Shown here in pieces: positions 23,316 to 30,302 of a stretch of DNA of 30,302 nt. The position numbers were made by a program, and so were the translations under genes. The notes under the pieces were generated by a model. It was not told the DNA's origin and did no database searches. It saw only the letters and a list, made by a program, of their open reading frames with translations. The stretch is from Glacieibacterium sp964246975 (GTDB lineage Bacteria; Pseudomonadota; Alphaproteobacteria; Sphingomonadales; Sphingomonadaceae): positions 1 through 30,302 of the forward strand of contig CAXTSL010000029.1 in the NCBI GenBank assembly GCA_964246975.1, in the 5' to 3' direction. Every line of letters starts with the position of its first letter. The first letter of the stretch is position 1.

Positions 23316-24177
23316 CGCCGCCCTCCCACCGCACGAAGATTGCCGTCGGCAGCAGTCGTCCCCGGCGCTCCTCGCGGATCGTCATTTCGCCTGCCGTCAC
23401 CGTACCGCCGAGATCGGCGAACGCCTCCGTCACCAGCTCGCGAATCGCTACCGCCGACAGCCGAATTGCGTACACCGTCAGCACGAGGAAACGGCTCTCA
23501 GCGTCCATCAGCGCGCGTGCGGCGCGGACGAGGCCGGGCAGGTCGCGATATAGTTCCCACACCTCGCCGTCGGGGCCGCGCCCGTATTTGGGCGGGTCGA
23601 GGACGATGCCGTCGTAGCGCTTGCCGCGCCGCACTTCGCGCGCCATGAACTTCATCGCATCGTCGGTGAGCCAGCGGATCGGCGCATCGCCCAGCCCGCT
23701 CAGCGCAGCATTGGCCTGCGCGCTGGCGATCGCCTTTTTCGACGCATCGACATGGGTGACGCTCGCCCCAGTGTGTGCGCAGGCGAGGCTGCCGACGCCG
23801 GTATAGCCGAAGACGTTGAGGACGTTCGTCCCCGGCCCGAGCCGGTCTGCCATCCAGTCCCAGTGCACCGCCATGTCGGGGAAGAAGGCGAGGTGGCGGA
23901 AATTGGTGTTGGCGGCGTAGAACTTCAGTGCGCCCCGGCTGAGCGGCCACGACGGCGGCACCTTCGGATCGAGCGTCCAGCGCCCGCCGCCGTCCTCCTC
24001 CGAGCCGCCGACGAACTCGCCGTCGGCATGCCAGTCGGGCGCGGCGGGCGACCACAAGGCCTGCGGTTCGGGGCGAATGAAGCGGTAGGGGCCGTAGCGT
24101 TCGAGCTTGCGACCCGCGCCTGAGTCGAGGAGGGCGTAGCCGGGCCACGGCTCGGCGGCGAGGACCTCGAGGTCCAT
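23293..24177 (-). CDS. SAM-dependent methyltransferase (RlmI/RlmL-like C-terminal type, PF10672)
   Basis: This 294-residue cytosolic enzyme has motif I 'VLNVFGYTGVGSLACAHTGA', an acidic strand-2 end 'VTHVDASKKAIASAQANAALSG' and catalytic motif IV 'DGIVLDPPKYGRGP', the pattern of rRNA cytosine/guanine methyltransferases of the RlmI/RlmK group. The N-terminal part ('YALLDSGAGRKLERYGPYRFIRP') lacks the PUA domain of RlmI, so the RNA target may differ. The ATG at 24177 overlaps the stop codon of the upstream M16 peptidase gene; a GTG one codon earlier is also possible. It is the last gene of a tightly packed unit, thrC then M16 peptidase then methyltransferase, with overlapping stops and starts. 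The exact substrate is not determinable. Confidence 0.88.
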   Translation of the reverse strand: MDLEVLAAEPWPGYALLDSGAGRKLERYGPYRFIRPEPQALWSPAAPDWHADGEFVGGSEEDGGGRWTLDPKVPPSWPLSRGALKFYAANTNFRHLAFFPDMAVHWDWMADRLGPGTNVLNVFGYTGVGSLACAHTGASVTHVDASKKAIASAQANAALSGLGDAPIRWLTDDAMKFMAREVRRGKRYDGIVLDPPKYGRGPDGEVWELYRDLPGLVRAARALMDAESRFLVLTVYAIRLSAVAIRELVTEAFADLGGTVTAGEMTIREERRGRLLPTAIFVRWEGGVTPPGTP

Positions 24178-25403
24178 CACGCCGCCTTGAGCAGCGGTGC
24201 CCCGACATCGGCGCGCGCGCGGGGGCCGCGCAGCATCGCTGCGCCCGCCGCACGGACCTCGTCGAGCGTCACCGCGTCGAAACGTGCCACGACCTCGGCG
24301 GGCGGCACGACGCGGCCATGGACGAGCAGCGAGCGCGCCAGAAATTCCGACCAGCCGCCGGGAGCCTCGAGCGCCATCAGCAGCCCGGCGCGGACCTGCG
24401 CGCGGGCGCGCTCGAGTTCGGCTGGCTCGAGACCGGTCGCGGTCGCCGCGAGCACCGTCTCGGTCAGCGCCAGCGCCTTTGCGGCATCCTTGCGCGCCGT
24501 CGCCAGATAGACCGAGAACAGCCCGGTGTCGGCATAGGGCGTCGTGCTCGCATAGACGCTGTAGGCCAGGCCGCGTTCCTCGCGGAGTTCCTGGAACAGC
24601 CGCGACGACGCGCCCCCGCCCGCCGCGCCCGCGAACAGCAGCGCGGCATCGTGCGCGGGGTCGTGGTGCGCGGGCGCGGCGAGACCGAGGGTCAAATGCG
24701 CTTGCTCGAACTTCCGCTTGTCGTGGTGGGCCCCGCCGCCGAAGGCTGCGTGGATCGTCGCGGGGCGGGTGCCCGACGAGAGTCCGCCCAGCCAGCGTTC
24801 GGCCAAGTCGACCAGTACGTCATGCTCCAACGCTCCCGCCGCGACGAGGACGCACGACCCGGCGCGATATTGCGTCACCAGCCACTCGCGCAACGCCGCA
24901 CCGTCGAGGCTGGCGATGCTGGCGTCGGAGCCGAGGATCGAGCGACCGAGCGCCTGTTCCGGAAAGGCCGCCTCCTGGAGATGGTCGAAGACGATGTCGT
25001 CCGGCGTGTCGCGCGCCTCGCCGAGTTCCTGAAGGACAACCTGCTTCTCGCGCTCGGTTTCGTCGGCATCGAACACCGGGTTGGTGACCAGATCGGCGAT
25101 GACTTCGACACCGAGCGCCAGATCGGCCTTGAGCAGCCGCGCGTGAAACACCGTTATGTCGCGCGCCGTGTAGGCGTTGAGCGACCCGCCGACATCCTCG
25201 ACGACTTCGGCGATGACGCGCGCCGAGCGCGTCGCGGTGCCCTTGAACACCATATGCTCGAACAGGTGCGCGACGCCGTTGACGTGCGCGCCCTCGTGGC
25301 GCGCGCCGGCGTCGACGTGGAGCGCGACGGCGACGGTTTCGACGTGCGGCATCGCTTTGCTGACGACGCGCAAGCCGTTGGGGAGGGTGGTGACTTTGCT
25401 CAT
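24177..25403 (-). CDS. M16-family zinc metallopeptidase (processing-peptidase-like)
   Basis: This 408-residue peptidase of the pitrilysin/M16 family has the inverted zinc motif H46-x-x-E49-H50 ('AHLFEHMVFKGT') and the downstream Glu-containing 'ETEREKQVVLQELGEARD', plus 'GGSLNAYTARDITVFHARLL'. The C-terminal half has the typical 'GGGASSRLFQELREERGLAYSVYA' substrate-binding element. It resembles the mitochondrial processing peptidase beta-like proteins that commonly sit beside thrC in alphaproteobacteria. The start at 25403 (MSKVTTLPNGLRVVS) is the canonical family start and overlaps the thrC stop (25400-25402) by the ATGA arrangement. No signal peptide is visible, so it is cytosolic. Its physiological substrates are not known. 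Confidence 0.93.
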   Translation of the reverse strand: MSKVTTLPNGLRVVSKAMPHVETVAVALHVDAGARHEGAHVNGVAHLFEHMVFKGTATRSARVIAEVVEDVGGSLNAYTARDITVFHARLLKADLALGVEVIADLVTNPVFDADETEREKQVVLQELGEARDTPDDIVFDHLQEAAFPEQALGRSILGSDASIASLDGAALREWLVTQYRAGSCVLVAAGALEHDVLVDLAERWLGGLSSGTRPATIHAAFGGGAHHDKRKFEQAHLTLGLAAPAHHDPAHDAALLFAGAAGGGASSRLFQELREERGLAYSVYASTTPYADTGLFSVYLATARKDAAKALALTETVLAATATGLEPAELERARAQVRAGLLMALEAPGGWSEFLARSLLVHGRVVPPAEVVARFDAVTLDEVRAAGAAMLRGPRARADVGAPLLKAA

Positions 25404-26791
25404 CGTGCTGTTGCCCGTTCGGCGATGAACGCCTCGATCGCGCCGAGGTCGGCGGGCAGGACGTCGTAGCGTTCCTCGCGGTCGAACAGGCCCTGCGCGC
25501 GGGCGGGGAGCGGCGGGCGGACACCGGTGGCGCGCTCGACGGCATCGCGGAACTTTCCCGGATGTGCGGTGGCGAGCGTCACGACCGGCTCGTCGCCTTG
25601 CGTGCCGCGCGCCGCTGCGAGCCCGATCGCCGTGTGCGGGTCGATGACCTGACCGCAAGCGACGTGCGCCCAGCGCAGAGCCATCGCCATGCCGTCGGCG
25701 TCGATGCGCGCGGGTGTGAACAGCGTCGCCGCCTCGGCCTGTTGCGCCGTGGTCAGTTGCAACCGCCGCGTCGCCTCAAAGCCCTGCATGGCGTGGGCGA
25801 GGGCGACGCCGTCGCGTCCGTGGAGGTCGAACAGCAACCGCTCGAAGTTCGAGCTGACCTGGATGTCCATCGACGGCGTCGCCGTCGCCTCGACGGTACC
25901 GACCGAATAATCGCCGTGGTCGAGGGCGCGCGCGAGGATGTCATTGACATTGGTCGCGACGATCAGGCGGCGGATCGGCAGGCCCATCCGCGCCGCGACA
26001 TAGCCGGCGAAGACATCGCCGAAATTGCCCGTCGGCACCGCGAAGCTGACCGCGCGCCCGGGCGCGCCGAGGCGGACGGCGGCATGGAAATAATAGACGA
26101 TCTGGAACAACAGGCGCGCCCAGTTGATCGAATTGACCGCCGACAGCCGGAAGCGGGACGCGAAGGCTGCGTCGTTGAACATCGCCTTCACGAGGCGCTG
26201 GCAGTCGTCGAAATTGCCCTCCACCGCGATATTGTGGACGTTGGGGGCCATGACGGTGGTCATCTGCCGCCGCTGGACGTCCGAGACGCGCCCCTCGGGA
26301 TGCAGCATGAAAACGTCGAGATGCGCGCGTCCCGCCAGCGCGTGGATCGCCGCCGAGCCGGTGTCGCCGCTCGTCGCCCCGACGATGGTCAGATGCTCGC
26401 CGCGCCCCTGAAGGAACCGCTCGAAAAGCTGCCCGATGACCTGCAGCGCAATGTCCTTGAAAGCCATCGTCGGGCCGTGGAAGAGTTCGAGCAGCCAGTG
26501 GCGTTCGTCGAGCTGGACGAGCGGCGTGACAGCGGCATGGTCGAACCCGGCATAGGCCTCGGTCAGCACGGCGCGCAGGTCGGCCTCGCCCAGCGCCGCG
26601 CCGACGAAAGGCAGGCAGACGCGGACCGCCGTCTCGACGTAGGACAGCCCCGCCAGCGCGGCGATGTCGGCGGCGCTCATCGCCGGAATCTGCTCGGGCA
26701 CGTACAGCCCGCCGTCGGACGCCAGGCCCGCGAGGGTAACGGCTTCGAAATCGAGGGGCGGCGCGGAACCGCGCGTGCTGATATAGCGCAT
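25400..26791 (-). CDS. thrC: Threonine synthase
   Basis: This 463-residue PLP enzyme converts O-phosphohomoserine to threonine, the last step of threonine synthesis. The N-terminal 'MRYISTRG' and 'ASDGGLYVPEQIP' are characteristic. The PLP lysine is K112 in 'FHGPTMAFKDIALQ'. 'VGATSGDTGSAAIHAL', 'AVEGNFDDCQRLVKAMFND' and 'FAVPTGNFGDVFAGY' complete the family signature. The length is that of the long bacterial/fungal class. It heads the probable operon with the M16 peptidase and a methyltransferase. The 146-bp space to the divergent TctC-type gene should hold the promoters of both. I see no threonine attenuator leader peptide. Confidence 0.96.
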   Translation of the reverse strand: MRYISTRGSAPPLDFEAVTLAGLASDGGLYVPEQIPAMSAADIAALAGLSYVETAVRVCLPFVGAALGEADLRAVLTEAYAGFDHAAVTPLVQLDERHWLLELFHGPTMAFKDIALQVIGQLFERFLQGRGEHLTIVGATSGDTGSAAIHALAGRAHLDVFMLHPEGRVSDVQRRQMTTVMAPNVHNIAVEGNFDDCQRLVKAMFNDAAFASRFRLSAVNSINWARLLFQIVYYFHAAVRLGAPGRAVSFAVPTGNFGDVFAGYVAARMGLPIRRLIVATNVNDILARALDHGDYSVGTVEATATPSMDIQVSSNFERLLFDLHGRDGVALAHAMQGFEATRRLQLTTAQQAEAATLFTPARIDADGMAMALRWAHVACGQVIDPHTAIGLAAARGTQGDEPVVTLATAHPGKFRDAVERATGVRPPLPARAQGLFDREERYDVLPADLGAIEAFIAERATAR

Positions 26792-26937
26792 GGAGGGCGC
26801 GGTCTAGCGGCTGGGGGGCGGGCGGGCAACTGGCGTGCTGCCGACGCGCGCTTGCCGCTCCCCCCGAACCTCGCGAGTTGCTATGGTCATTCGACTTCGG
26901 GTCTGGCGCATCGGCCAATGCGCGCCGGGAGATGGAG

Positions 26938-27945
26938 ATGGACGGCGACCGTCGCGGCTTTCTGCGTCATGCAGCCTGTGCCGCCGCAGCGCTTGCGCTG
27001 CCGGCGTCGGTGCGCGCGGTGGCGTTCGCGTCGCGCGCCATCCGTATCGTCGTCGGCTTTCCGGCTGGCGGACCCCTCGACATCGTGGCGCGCACCATCG
27101 CGCCGCCGCTGGCAGGCCATCTGGGCGCAACGGTGGATGTCGACAACGTCATCGGGGCGGGCGGCAGCCGCGCGGCGATCGACGTGGCGCGGGCGGCTCC
27201 CGACGGCCACACGCTGCTGCTGTGCGGCCCCGTCAATGTCATCGACGATATCCTGCTCGGAACCGGCCGGGACTTCGCGCGCGACATCGTGCCCGTGGCG
27301 CTGATCGCCAGCGTGCCGCTGGTCGTCGAGGTCAATCCGGCGGTGCCCGTGCGGTCCATCCCCGCGCTGCTGGCCTACGCCCGGGCGCGTCCGGGCGGGC
27401 TGCGGATCGCCTATGCCGGCGTCGGCACGCCGCAGCATATCGCGATCGAGCAGTTCCGCGCGATGACCGGGGCGCCGATGGCCCTCGCCGCTCATGCCGG
27501 TTCCGCCCCCGCGCTCGAGGCGCTGCTGCGCGGCGACGCCGACGCGATGTTCGACCCGCTGCCATCGTCGCTGCCGCACCTGCGCGCCGGGCGTCTCGTC
27601 GCGCTGGCGACGACGGGGACGACGCGTGCGCCGCTGCTGCCCGATGTACCTGCCCTGCACGAAGTGGTGCCCGGCTATGCCGCAGGCTCGTGGTTCGGGC
27701 TTGGGGCACCCCGCCACACGCCCAACAGCGTCGTTGCGACGCTGAACGCGGCGGTCAATGCCGGCCTCGCCGACCCGGCGACGCGCGAGCGTCTGCGCGC
27801 GCTGGGCGCGACGGCACGGCCGGGCTCGGCGGCGCAGTTCGGTCGCTTCCTCCGCGCCGAGACGATTGCCTATCGCCGGGTCATCCGCGCGACGGGCATC
27901 GTCGCGGCGTCGCCACGCGCCGGCGACCCGCCGGTCGTTCGATAG
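26938..27945 (+). CDS. Tat-exported TctC/Bug-family periplasmic solute-binding protein
   Basis: This 335-residue protein is of the tripartite-tricarboxylate-transporter receptor (Bug) family. An N-terminal twin-arginine signal is visible ('DRRGFLRHAACAAAALALPA'). Family motifs are 'IRIVVGFPAGGPLDIVAR', 'VIGAGGSRAAIDVARAAPDGHTLL', 'YAGVGTPQHIAIEQF' and 'PLLPDVPALHEVVPGYAAGSWFGLGAP'. Such proteins bind small carboxylates or aromatic acids for a TctAB permease, but no tctA/tctB lies here, as for many orphan Bug proteins. The ATG at 26938 is chosen because GGGAG lies six bases upstream and the Tat motif follows immediately; the ATG at 26932 is too close to that site. The ligand is unknown. Confidence 0.88.
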   Translation: MDGDRRGFLRHAACAAAALALPASVRAVAFASRAIRIVVGFPAGGPLDIVARTIAPPLAGHLGATVDVDNVIGAGGSRAAIDVARAAPDGHTLLLCGPVNVIDDILLGTGRDFARDIVPVALIASVPLVVEVNPAVPVRSIPALLAYARARPGGLRIAYAGVGTPQHIAIEQFRAMTGAPMALAAHAGSAPALEALLRGDADAMFDPLPSSLPHLRAGRLVALATTGTTRAPLLPDVPALHEVVPGYAAGSWFGLGAPRHTPNSVVATLNAAVNAGLADPATRERLRALGATARPGSAAQFGRFLRAETIAYRRVIRATGIVAASPRAGDPPVVR

Positions 27946-28050
27946 AAAACTCGACTCATCCCCGTAACGTGCCTAGACTTTGGCGCAAGCGACTGGAACG
28001 TGCGTGCCGACGGCGGGTTGAGGCCGGACGACTTGAACAGGGGAATTGAC

Positions 28051-28209
28051 ATGCTGGGCTGGCTTTGGGCGGCGATCATCGGTTTGGTCGCGGGGGCGTT
28101 GGCGAAGCTGATCATGCCGGGCAAGGATCCGGGCGGGATCTTCGTGACGATGCTCATCGGTATCGCTGGCGCGCTGCTGATGACCTTCATCGGGCGGCAG
28201 CTGGGCTTT
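28051..28209 (+). pseudogene. GlsB/YeaQ/YmgE-family small membrane protein, truncated by the genome junction
   Basis: The frame MLGWLWAAIIGLVAGALAKL continues with 'IMPGKDPGGIFVTMLIGIAGALL' and 'FIGRQLGFYR', the first two of three expected hydrophobic helices of this 80-90-residue family (also called transglycosylase-associated proteins). The native sequence stops at about codon 53. The remaining residues of the open frame up to 28365 are read from antisense parB of another genome and have no meaning. AGGGG lies about eight bases before the ATG. The last helix (usually Ile/Leu-rich after 'GFI') is missing. Upstream, 27946-28050 is plain intergenic sequence. Confidence 0.88.
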
Positions 28210-28214
28210 TACCG
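28204..28214. other. Chimeric junction between two genomes
   Basis: Composition, codon use and taxonomic character change abruptly within about ten bases. To the left is a GC-rich alphaproteobacterial glsB-like gene; to the right is AT-rich Bacteroidota parB, and both are cut. The shared bases around TTTTACCG may be a micro-overlap used in the join. The exact point cannot be fixed without the native sequences. Confidence 0.85.
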
Positions 28215-28950
28215 AATTTTTAACAGGCATATTTCCTGTGTACATCTTTCTTACGAGATCTTCAGTTTGCCTTACCGACAAGTTTTTACTTTTAATTTCT
28301 CCAAAAATATAAAGCTGTTTATCCACCACATCCACATTGATCAAAGCTCTTGCATGCCCCATTGAAATTACACCTGTGCGGACTGCCACCTGTATATCTG
28401 GCGGCAACTTTAACAGGCGGATATAGTTGGTTACAGTACTTCTTTCTTTACCCATTCTTTCAGCCACCTGCTCCTGGGTGTAATCCAGTTCATCCATCAG
28501 GCGCTTATAGCTCAGGCCAATTTCTATTGCGTTTAAGTTTTCTCTTTGCAGATTTTCCAGCAGAGCAAGCTCCAGCAATTCCGTGTCATTGGCCTGGCGA
28601 ACATACACAGGCACATCTTTTATCCCGGCAATTTTGCTTGCCCTAAACCTTCTTTCTCCTGCTATCAGCCTGTACTTACCACTGGGTAATTTGCTTACGG
28701 TAAGCGGCTGAATTACATCATGTATTTTTATAGAGGCTGCCAGCTCACTCAACGCTGTTTCGTCAAAATCTCTTCTTGGCTGTTTTGGGTTTACTTCAAT
28801 CTGATCAAGTGGTACACGGTTGCTGGCGGTAGTTTTTTCCACCACTTCTGTTTTAAGAGAGCCGGAATTGCTCTTCAGGTCAGCATCAATATTTTGCAGC
28901 AGGCTTCTGATTCCCTTGCCCAGTGCGTCTTTTTTGTTAGTTGCGCTCAT
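28210..28950 (-). pseudogene. parB: Bacteroidota ParB chromosome-partitioning protein, C-terminus lost at the junction
   Basis: About 247 residues of a ParB/Spo0J protein are readable. 'KDALGKGIRSLLQNI' opens the protein and 'IEVNPKQPRRDFDETALSELAASIK' leads into the ParB domain. The CTPase/parS-loading box appears as 'GERRFRASK', and 'ENLQRENLNAIEIG' follows. The helix-turn-helix is 'TQEQVAERMGKERSTVTNYIRLLKLP'. The frame then passes into alphaproteobacterial sequence near 'GNMPVKNSVK', so the C-terminal dimerisation domain of some 50-60 residues is missing. Codon use is AT-rich and unlike everything to the left. It lies downstream of parA on the same strand, separated by 140 bp. By family knowledge it clamps on parS and stimulates ParA for chromosome segregation. 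The start at 28950 (MSATNKKDALG) is typical for Bacteroidota. Confidence 0.92.
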
Positions 28951-28964
28951 AATGTTAATGTTCT

Positions 28965-29100
28965 AATTAGCTAATGTGCTTATTAGCTAATTAAAATAAT
29001 TATTGTGTACTATAATTAAATTTATAAATGATTACCCCACTAAACCTAAATCTAAAATGTAAGCTAAATGGAAACGGAAGAATTAGCACATTAGCTAATT
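28965..29100. repeat. Inverted repeat framing the parA-parB spacer
   Basis: AATTAGCTAATGTGCT (28965-28980) and AGCACATTAGCTAATT (29085-29100) are perfect 16-bp inverted copies about 104 bases apart. The palindromic core ATTAGCTAAT occurs three times (28966-28975, 28982-28991, 29090-29099). The last copy includes the parA stop codon. The spacer is AT-rich and otherwise empty. A terminator, a regulatory site or a dispersed Bacteroidota repeat are all possible. Confidence 0.8.
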
Positions 29101-29891
29101 ACTTTATCCGCCTGCTTAATCTTAGTCATATTGTTCTTCTGTAAAATCTCTTTGGCAAGATTTAGATAGTTAACGGCCCCTTTACTTTCAGCATCATACA
29201 AAATTACCGGTTTGCCAAAACTTGGTGCTTCACTAAGTTTGGTATTTCTGTGTATCATACTGCCAAAAACCAGCTCCTCAAAATGCCTTCTCACTTCAGC
29301 CACTACCTGGTTACAAAGGCGGAGCCTCCCATCATACATTGTCATTAATATGCCTTCTATCTGCAAGGCCGGGTTCAACCGGTTCTGAACAATTTTTATA
29401 GTATTTAATAATTTACCAAGCCCTTCCAGTGCAAAAAATTCTGTTTGAACGGGTATGGCAACACTATCTGAAGCAACAAGTGCATTCACTGTTATAAGAC
29501 CAAGTGATGGTGAACAGTCAATAATAATAAAATCATAATCCGGTACCAGCGGCTCGATAATTTTTTTTAATACACCCTCACGGTTAGGGTAATTGATCAT
29601 TTCAATTTCGGCACCCACCAAATCAATATGCGATGGTATGAGATCGAGATATGGAATGCTGGTTTTGAGCAGCACATCTTTTGCTGATATTTCATTCACC
29701 ATGCAATCATACAGGCTTTGGGTTACATTGTGCAGATCAAACCCCACACCGGTAGTGCTGTTTGCCTGCGGATCTGCGTCAATCAGCAGCGTCTTATATT
29801 CAAGAACTGCCAGGCTGGCTGCCAGGTTAATGGCCGTGGTGGTTTTTCCAACTCCACCTTTTTGATTGGCTATACCAATTATTCTTGCCAT
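29091..29891 (-). CDS. parA: ParA/Soj chromosome-partitioning ATPase (Bacteroidota)
   Basis: This complete 266-residue ParA ATPase has the deviant Walker A 'KGGVGKTT' at 11-18, 'LLIDADPQANST' (Walker A' region) and 'YDFIIIDCSPSLGLITVNAL' (Walker B). 'IPVQTEFFALEGLGKLLNTI' and the C-terminal 'HRNTKLSEAPSFGKPVILYD' are standard Soj landmarks. The start at 29891 (MARIIGIANQKGG) is canonical; the open frame extends 20 codons further up without family sequence. It forms patterns on the nucleoid and, with ParB, separates origins. AT-rich codon use places it in the Bacteroidota part of the window. It is transcribed toward the truncated parB. Confidence 0.95.
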   Translation of the reverse strand: MARIIGIANQKGGVGKTTTAINLAASLAVLEYKTLLIDADPQANSTTGVGFDLHNVTQSLYDCMVNEISAKDVLLKTSIPYLDLIPSHIDLVGAEIEMINYPNREGVLKKIIEPLVPDYDFIIIDCSPSLGLITVNALVASDSVAIPVQTEFFALEGLGKLLNTIKIVQNRLNPALQIEGILMTMYDGRLRLCNQVVAEVRRHFEELVFGSMIHRNTKLSEAPSFGKPVILYDAESKGAVNYLNLAKEILQKNNMTKIKQADKVIS

Positions 29892-30009
29892 ATTATTCGT
29901 TGTCTTTATAATTATAACTGAATTGTCTATCTTCCAATTGCAAGCAGCCAATTTTCAGTCATTCCATATTTGCGGTTTAGCTTTTCAACAGATGGCAACA
30001 ATACAGGAG

Positions 30010-30017
30010 TAATTTTG
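30010..30017 (+). promoter_or_regulatory. Possible Bacteroidota -7 promoter element
   Basis: TAATTTTG matches the Bacteroidota -7 consensus TAnnTTTG and lies 33 bases before the reductase ATG. A convincing -33 TTG at the right distance is not evident, so support is partial. Confidence 0.35.
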
Positions 30018-30049
30018 TATTACCTGTTAAAAAAATATACAAAATAGAT

Positions 30050-30302
30050 ATGTACACAATTATATCTGGTACTAACCGGGCCGGAAGCAATACATTAAAA
30101 GTTGCAAAGGAATACCTGCGGTTGCTTAAGGCTAAAAATGTTGAGGTAAATCTGCTTTCGCTGGAAGATGTGAGCCTGGTGCAGGATGCAGCTTTTGAGA
30201 AATTACAAAACGATATTTTGATACCAGCATCCAGATTCCTTATAATTGTGCCTGAATACAATGGCAGTTATCCCGGTGTGCTTAAACTGGTTATTGATAA
30301 CA
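30050..30302 (+). CDS. NAD(P)H-dependent FMN reductase family protein (3' end beyond the window)
   Basis: The frame starts MYTIISGTNRAGSNTLKVAK and stays open to the window end (84 codons). 'ISGTNRAGSNTLKVA' is the flavin phosphate-binding loop of the NADPH-dependent FMN reductase (SsuE/azoreductase-like flavodoxin fold) family. 'RFLIIVPEYNGSYPGVLKLVIDN' is the conserved 'PEYNgs.PG.LKn.iD' motif. These enzymes reduce flavins, quinones or azo compounds with NAD(P)H. The gene is divergent from parA, with 158 bp between starts, and belongs to the Bacteroidota part. About half of the usual 170-180 residues is present. Specificity cannot be told. Confidence 0.9.
   Translation, partial: MYTIISGTNRAGSNTLKVAKEYLRLLKAKNVEVNLLSLEDVSLVQDAAFEKLQNDILIPASRFLIIVPEYNGSYPGVLKLVIDN

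Noticed and set aside
28000..28365. A 121-residue membrane protein.
   Set aside because: Only codons from 28051 to about 28209 are a real (truncated) GlsB-like gene; the rest is antisense parB, and the start at 28000 lacks a ribosome binding site.
27973..28950. A 325-residue ParB with an unusual C-terminus.
   Set aside because: The last ~75 residues are antisense alphaproteobacterial DNA beyond the junction.
28210..29891. Linking the parS in pabB (3942-3957) with the parA-parB genes at the right end as one segregation locus.
   Set aside because: The two lie in different genomes by composition and gene type, separated by the chimeric join; their proximity is artificial.

Overview
The window is two unrelated genomes joined end to end. 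Bases 1 to about 28,207 are very GC-rich, with GC-dominated third codon positions and long antisense open frames. The gene content fits an alphaproteobacterium of the Sphingomonadales: two PEPxxWA-type C-terminal sorting signals, the psd-pssA pair, an AlkK-like acyl-CoA synthetase, a fused pabB-pabC gene, a GTTC-N7-GTTC LexA box and a palindromic chromosomal parS. Bases from about 28,207 to 30,302 are AT-rich (roughly 40% GC by eye) and carry parB, parA and the start of an NAD(P)H-dependent FMN reductase of Bacteroidota (Chitinophagaceae-like) type. At the join, a GlsB/YeaQ-type gene from the first genome and parB from the second are both cut mid-gene. This looks like a metagenome or contamination chimera rather than gene transfer.

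Layout of the alphaproteobacterial part: a DUF445 membrane protein (5' end outside the window); a ParD/ParE-like toxin-antitoxin pair; aspartate aminotransferase and a fused aminodeoxychorismate synthase/lyase on the minus strand; a secreted S9 peptidase; a REP-like palindrome, a small conserved hypothetical gene and a second palindromic repeat; an SDR oxidoreductase with an MFS transporter; a PEP-CTERM protein; a beta-lactamase-fold serine hydrolase; a second REP palindrome; NADP isocitrate dehydrogenase; a 10-N assembly gap bordered by a fragment of an AmpD-like amidase and a LOG-family protein; psd-pssA; a small membrane protein behind a LexA-type box; an alkK-like ligase; a phytase-like/PEP-CTERM protein; tonB; a PA0069-type radical SAM protein; an exported methyltransferase-like protein; an operon of thrC, an M16 peptidase and an rRNA-type methyltransferase; and a Tat-exported TctC-type binding protein. 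Most of this is housekeeping: folate, amino-acid and phospholipid synthesis, the TCA cycle and fatty-acid activation.

The most unusual biology is in pabB. About 144 codons of lower-GC sequence are inserted in frame near its N-terminus and read like a phage-type barnase/EndoU/ColicinE5/RelE (BECR) nuclease domain. The same gene also carries a perfect 16-bp parS palindrome in its coding sequence. The 59-residue single-span membrane protein at 16974-17153, with a LexA-type box in its presumed promoter, is a candidate SOS-induced small membrane protein, comparable in concept to Caulobacter SidA.

Two assembly problems limit interpretation. One is the junction at about 28,207. The other is the gap at 14788-14797, where a 17-bp repeat on each side suggests the amidase fragment was inserted wrongly between the LOG gene and icd. 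I see no rRNA, tRNA, CRISPR array, IS element or complete prophage. No gene-free stretch clearly exceeds 300 bases once the small membrane-protein gene is accepted.
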